A stretch of DNA of 64,000 nucleotides from Mycobacteriaceae bacterium (GTDB lineage: Bacteria > Actinomycetota > Actinomycetes > Mycobacteriales > Mycobacteriaceae). The notes beneath the pieces were generated by a model, which worked only from the letters and a program-made list of their open reading frames with translations, was not told where the DNA came from and searched no databases. Positions 60,749-64,000 of this stretch are shown piece after piece. The number at the start of each line of letters is the position of its first letter. Positions within the stretch are counted from its first letter, which is position 1. A program made the position numbers and the translations under genes. The DNA lies in assembly GCA_019749805.1 (NCBI GenBank), contig JAIEPH010000023.1, positions 1 through 64,000 on the forward strand, read 5' to 3'.

Positions 60749-61341
60749 AGGAATACCGCCAGATTCTGCATTCGAAGCACTGATTCATCGACGGCGATTG
60801 TGCGCCGGGCGAGTTTGAGGGCGTTGCCATCGCGACGTAGGAGATCCTCACGACCGCATGAAAGGAGCGTGGACTCATTGACGTCGCCGCGGCTGCGGAA
60901 CAACAACTCAGCGCTGTCGACCGCGAGGTAGTCGGCGTCGTCGGTGAGGAATGTGCGCACGTTGGTGATGAAGTGACGCAGGCGCGACGGCGGATCCTCA
61001 GTCCAGGCGTGCTCGGTGGCGAATCGCGCAACCCGACGACTGAGTGAGTATTTGTTCTCGTCGAAATGCGCCATTCCTGCTGAGCTATCGAATCCGGCGC
61101 CGGCGGCGGTGGTGATCCGCACCGGCATGTAATAGTGAATGTCCTCGGTAAGAACACCCAGCCACCTGTCGTAGTCTTGGGCATCGAGAAGGTACGCCTC
61201 GTTGATGAGGAAGCGATGCGCCTCCAGATGGCGAGAATCGTCGAACGGCAAGGCTTCCCCCACACGTTGGGCGCGGGCTGCGTGCGCACCAAGTACCGAT
61301 GGGGCCATGGGTCGACCAGTGCGCTGATCCTCGACGGTCAC
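60745..61341 (-). CDS. Rieske oxygenase small (beta) subunit (PhdB-like)
   Basis: This is a beta subunit of 198 residues with RFLINEAYLLDAQDYDRWLGVL, EDIHYYMPVR, HFDENKYSLSRRVARF, WTEDPPSRLRHFITNVR and a C-terminal NLAVFL. It is longer at the N-terminus than the other beta subunits here. The ATG overlaps the alpha stop (ATGA). It partners the phd-like alpha subunit. Confidence 0.94.
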   Translation of the reverse strand: MTVEDQRTGRPMAPSVLGAHAARAQRVGEALPFDDSRHLEAHRFLINEAYLLDAQDYDRWLGVLTEDIHYYMPVRITTAAGAGFDSSAGMAHFDENKYSLSRRVARFATEHAWTEDPPSRLRHFITNVRTFLTDDADYLAVDSAELLFRSRGDVNESTLLSCGREDLLRRDGNALKLARRTIAVDESVLRMQNLAVFL

Positions 61342-62804
61342 AGCATCACCGACGTCGGAGCCGACTCCGAGTCGATACCGGCAACGGCCCGGCCATTGGT
61401 CTGCACCATTGGCTCAATACCTTGCGGGTTGTCGGTGAGCACAGTAGCCGGGTCGACTCGCAGCGGCGGCATGTCGAGGTAGTCAGCCCAGAGCCTCAAT
61501 AATTGCCGTTGATTGTTCTCGTTGTAACCGAGCTGAGCGTATCCAGGCCCGTGAAACTGAGCGCTGCTTAGGGTGTCGACCACCCGGGCATCGTCTGCGA
61601 GCAGCCCCATCCGGCTGTTCAGCCGCAGTCGGCGGGCCATCGAACCCCCCGCGGTGTTGGTCAGCGACACCCAATTCTCGACATCGTCTTGTTCGAACAT
61701 TCCCGTCGAGCCGAAACACATCAAATAAGCCTTGTATGAGGCCGCCTTAAACGCTTCCGGGGCATCAGAATCCACCGCAAACCAGGACAGCACTTCAGTC
61801 TCGTTCTCGCTAATGGGCTGCCATACTCGAATCGAAATGAACGGCAAGACGTGCTCGCCGTCCTCGACTTTCGGCCAGTTGTGCACGAAGCTGATGTTCG
61901 GAAAGCACGTCGCCGCCGAGATCATGAACCCATCGGCGCCCACCACCTGTCGCTGCTGCTCGGTCCAGGTCGCCTTGGCACGACTGATCATTTCCGCCGG
62001 GTAGCCGACATAGCTCATCCGGTCTTCGAAACTCCCCTCAGGCAGCTTGTATGTGGTCCCCCCACCTCTGCCCGCCCAATAGGTTGCGCCGTCTTTGCGC
62101 TTGTGAGCCTTCGGCTCTCGGAACAGGCCGATCTCGACCACCGACGTGTGCGTCTGCGGCGTGTGGTACATGTCCCCGGCGAAATTCTCAGCTGCGATCT
62201 TCCAGTTCGCTTTTACCCGCCAACGCTGGGGACCCTGCACCTCGAGACCGTTGGGGCCCTGCTTGGTGTAGAAATCGAGATAGAACCTGAAATCACCCAG
62301 GTAATCTTCAAGCGATTCTGCGTCAGGATCCATCGACAGGAAGATCAACCCGTTGTAACTGGCCACACTCGGCGCTGGCAACAGGGTCTGACCCGCCTTG
62401 TTGAACCCCGCCTCCCCTCCGTAGGCCTCTTGGTGAAAAGGCAGTCCGATAATGCGGCCGTCGTTGCGGTAAGACCACCCGTGGTAAGGGCATCTGAAAT
62501 TCGACGCGTTCCCCATCTCCGCCCGACAAATCTGCATACCGCGATGGAGGCACATATTGAACATCACCCGGACCTCGCCTGCAGAATCACGAGCGACGAT
62601 GAACGAATCCTGTAGCACTTGCCTGACCACGTAGTCGCCCGGCTGCGGAATTTCGGACTCGTGCGCGACGAACAACCACGCCCGACTGAACAGCCGCTCC
62701 TTTTCGAGCGAGAAAATCTGCTTGTCGTTGTACACGTGCGCCGGAATCATGCCAGTGCGTACTGCCGCCAACACCTCACCGTGATCCTGCATCTTCAACT
62801 CCAT
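61338..62804 (-). CDS. Rieske oxygenase large (alpha) subunit (PhdA/NidA-like)
   Basis: This is a 488-residue alpha subunit. Rieske ligands are C85, H87, C105, H108 (MCLHRGMQICRAEMGN), and the iron site begins D211-x2-H214-x4-H219 (AGDMYHTPQTH). The YRNDGRIIGLPFHQEAYGG segment resembles the PhdA/PdoA phenanthrene dioxygenases of actinobacteria as I recall them. It heads the operon alpha-beta-small protein-dehydrogenase-ferredoxin-reductase, with promoter-like site B 60 bases upstream. Expected reaction: cis-dihydroxylation of a polycyclic aromatic ring. Confidence 0.95.
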   Translation of the reverse strand: MELKMQDHGEVLAAVRTGMIPAHVYNDKQIFSLEKERLFSRAWLFVAHESEIPQPGDYVVRQVLQDSFIVARDSAGEVRVMFNMCLHRGMQICRAEMGNASNFRCPYHGWSYRNDGRIIGLPFHQEAYGGEAGFNKAGQTLLPAPSVASYNGLIFLSMDPDAESLEDYLGDFRFYLDFYTKQGPNGLEVQGPQRWRVKANWKIAAENFAGDMYHTPQTHTSVVEIGLFREPKAHKRKDGATYWAGRGGGTTYKLPEGSFEDRMSYVGYPAEMISRAKATWTEQQRQVVGADGFMISAATCFPNISFVHNWPKVEDGEHVLPFISIRVWQPISENETEVLSWFAVDSDAPEAFKAASYKAYLMCFGSTGMFEQDDVENWVSLTNTAGGSMARRLRLNSRMGLLADDARVVDTLSSAQFHGPGYAQLGYNENNQRQLLRLWADYLDMPPLRVDPATVLTDNPQGIEPMVQTNGRAVAGIDSESAPTSVML

Positions 62805-62863
62805 GACTCAGCGACGGGACCCGATCCTCGACCAAGGCGCCTTCACTGTTGTGTAGAAGGCGA

Positions 62864-62883
62864 CTCTGTCTAGCAGAGAGTAT
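62864..62883 (-). promoter_or_regulatory. Shared promoter/operator motif, site B
   Basis: The minus strand reads ATACTCTCTGCTAGACAGAG, the best-formed copy. TACTCT fits a -10 box and CTCTG-n5-CAGAG is a perfect inverted repeat. It lies 60 bases before the alpha subunit start. The IclR gene starts on the other strand some 440 bases away. Confidence 0.5.
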
Positions 62884-63302
62884 GCCGTCTATTTGCCGGT
62901 GGAGTCAACCGGCCTTGCTTATACGTCCAACTGCCGCGCGGCCCTCGTCGTTGCCTTCGACGAAACGTCCACTACGGCGTTCACCGCGCGAGGCGGTATG
63001 TCTCCTTGCCAAGGGGATTTGCACGAGTGCGCACATGGCCCGTAACGAAACGACCGCGGCCCGGTAAGGCCGCGCACGGGCGGGCAAGCGTGGGATGCCA
63101 GCAGCTGCCAGCGGTACTGGCCGAGCAGATTTCGTTGGAGATCCTGCGCCGCCCCCGGATTGGACTGGTCATCGACGACGACGCCGCGCGGGAAGCAAGT
63201 CTGCGGACCGCTCGGGCCGACGGCGCTGCCAGGTGTTGTGCGGGAGGCGACATTTCGTCGCCGACGCCCGAGCGTCGCGATTCTTCGAGCTGCATTCGGC
63301 TT
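62884..63302. other. Divergent intergenic region, no gene recognised
   Basis: This region separates the oxygenase operon (minus) from the IclR gene (plus). A plus-strand frame (63006-63314) contains a plausible-looking stretch (EQISLEILRRPRIGLVIDDDAAREA) but no identifiable domain and no good ribosome site. It is left unassigned. Confidence 0.4.
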
Positions 63303-63314
63303 TTACCGCGGTAA
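63303..63314. promoter_or_regulatory. Perfect palindrome TTACCGCGGTAA before the IclR gene
   Basis: A 12-base perfect palindrome ends 10 bases before the IclR start codon. IclR regulators commonly bind palindromes in their own control regions, so autoregulation is possible. It does not resemble the motif at sites A-E. Confidence 0.4.
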
Positions 63315-63324
63315 GGTTTCTGTC

Positions 63325-64000
63325 ATGCAGAAACCTCCAGTCGCAGGCATGGAGCATGACAGCACCGGAAAGCTTCCGCAATATCCGATCGAGTCTGTCG
63401 ACAACGCTCTTCGCCTAATCCTCCTCCTAGGAGGCCGCTCTGAGATCCGGCTCACTGACGCCAGCGAGTACCTGCACGTCGCTTCGTCGACCGCGCATCG
63501 CCTGTTATCGATGCTTCAGTACCGCGGGTTTGTCCGCCAAGACCCGATCAGCAGGGCATACCAGCCCGGACCGTCGTTAACAAACGTGGCGTTCGCTGTG
63601 TACTCCAGGATGGACATACCACGCACCGCCGCGCCGATTCTGCGCCACCTTGCAGACACGTTGCAAGAAACCGTGCACGTAGGAACGTTGGACGGCAGAC
63701 TCGTTCGCTTCATCGCGGCACTCGAAAGTCCTTCTGCCGTTCGAGTGATATCGCGTTTGGGTACTACACGTCCTGCACATTGCACGTCGACAGGTAAGGT
63801 CCTACTCGCCGGACTATCCGATGACGAGCTTGACCAGTTGTATCCCGACCCACATTTGGAGCCACTCACCGAGCATTCCGTGCGAACCCTCACCGAACTG
63901 CGCGCTCAATTGGCAGAGGTCAGGAAAAGTGGGTTTGCAACCAGCAACCAGGAAAGTGAGGAAGGCGTCGTGTCTGTCGCCGTGGCCGTACCCGTAGGAG
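63325..64000 (+). CDS. IclR family transcriptional regulator (partial, runs off the window)
   Basis: This plus-strand gene is open from ATG 63325 to the end of the window (225 codons) and is incomplete at its 3' end. The N-terminal winged helix reads YPIESVDNALRLILLL, then LTDASEYLHVASSTAHRLLSML and GFVRQDPISRAYQPG; the effector domain has RPAHCTSTGKVLLAGLSDDEL and EEGVVSVAVAVPV, all diagnostic of IclR proteins. AAGG lies about 8 bases upstream of the ATG. IclR regulators often control adjacent aromatic pathways divergently, and here the phd-like operon is the obvious target. Confidence 0.93.
   Translation, partial: MQKPPVAGMEHDSTGKLPQYPIESVDNALRLILLLGGRSEIRLTDASEYLHVASSTAHRLLSMLQYRGFVRQDPISRAYQPGPSLTNVAFAVYSRMDIPRTAAPILRHLADTLQETVHVGTLDGRLVRFIAALESPSAVRVISRLGTTRPAHCTSTGKVLLAGLSDDELDQLYPDPHLEPLTEHSVRTLTELRAQLAEVRKSGFATSNQESEEGVVSVAVAVPVG

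Noticed and set aside
63006..63314. Plus-strand frame of 102 codons upstream of the IclR gene
   Set aside because: One stretch looks protein-like, but the frame ends just before the IclR start and no family or ribosome site could be named.

Overview
The window reads as a catabolic island of a mycolic-acid actinobacterium (Mycobacteriales, most likely a Mycolicibacterium-type strain). The base for this is a complete yrbE-mce operon with two Mce-associated proteins, GC-rich coding sequence, many GTG/TTG starts and widespread ATGA/GTGA stop-start overlaps. Nearly every gene lies on the minus strand. The exceptions are a decayed gene at 52127-52935 and an IclR regulator that runs off the right edge. 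No rRNA, tRNA or CRISPR array was seen. Genus and substrate assignments are inferences from gene content.

The dominant theme is oxygenolytic attack on aromatic or polycyclic compounds. There are seven Rieske oxygenase alpha subunits and eight beta subunits (two identical), three small single-cluster ferredoxins and one two-cluster ferredoxin, but only one recognisable ferredoxin reductase (58176-59417), which may serve all systems.

Region by region, read in transcription order from the right. (1) 52.9-62.8 kb is a phenanthrene-type (phd-like) module: alpha/beta oxygenase, small conserved protein, cis-dihydrodiol dehydrogenase, ferredoxin, ferredoxin reductase, gentisate/1-hydroxy-2-naphthoate-type cupin dioxygenase, two DapA-fold hydratase-aldolases, an extradiol dioxygenase and an SCP2-like protein, with a divergent IclR regulator. 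(2) 47.6-52.1 kb carries a second exact copy of a beta subunit gene, now followed by a flavoprotein/2[4Fe-4S] pair and an aldehyde dehydrogenase. (3) 39.5-47.1 kb carries beta, alpha, SDR, zinc alcohol dehydrogenase, an Asp-box beta-propeller, a divergent oxygenase pair, an SCP2-like protein and a PcaG-like protein. (4) 28.7-39.4 kb is the yrbEAB-mceABCDEF-mas1-mas2 lipid/steroid-type importer, followed by an epoxide hydrolase and an aldehyde dehydrogenase (25.9-28.6 kb) and an MFS-MarR efflux pair. (5) 12.5-23.5 kb holds two oxygenase pairs flanking a CoA module (CaiB CoA-transferase, Ltp2-like thiolase-fold protein, DUF35 protein, double-hotdog hydratase), a ferredoxin, a cupin and a beta-hydroxyacid-type dehydrogenase. 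(6) 5.2-11.3 kb is a compact pathway: hydrolase, alpha, beta, Gfo/Idh/MocA dehydrogenase, LigB-type extradiol dioxygenase and class II aldolase/decarboxylase, resembling phthalate-type routes. (7) 0-4.9 kb holds dihydrodiol dehydrogenase, extradiol dioxygenase, alpha, beta, a small conserved protein and a ferredoxin.

The most notable structural signals are two exact duplications (896 bp around one extradiol gene; 729 bp around one beta subunit gene) with clean breakpoints, and a promoter/operator-like motif (minus-strand consensus ATACTCTCTGNNNNACAGAG) ahead of several operons, which suggests one shared regulon.
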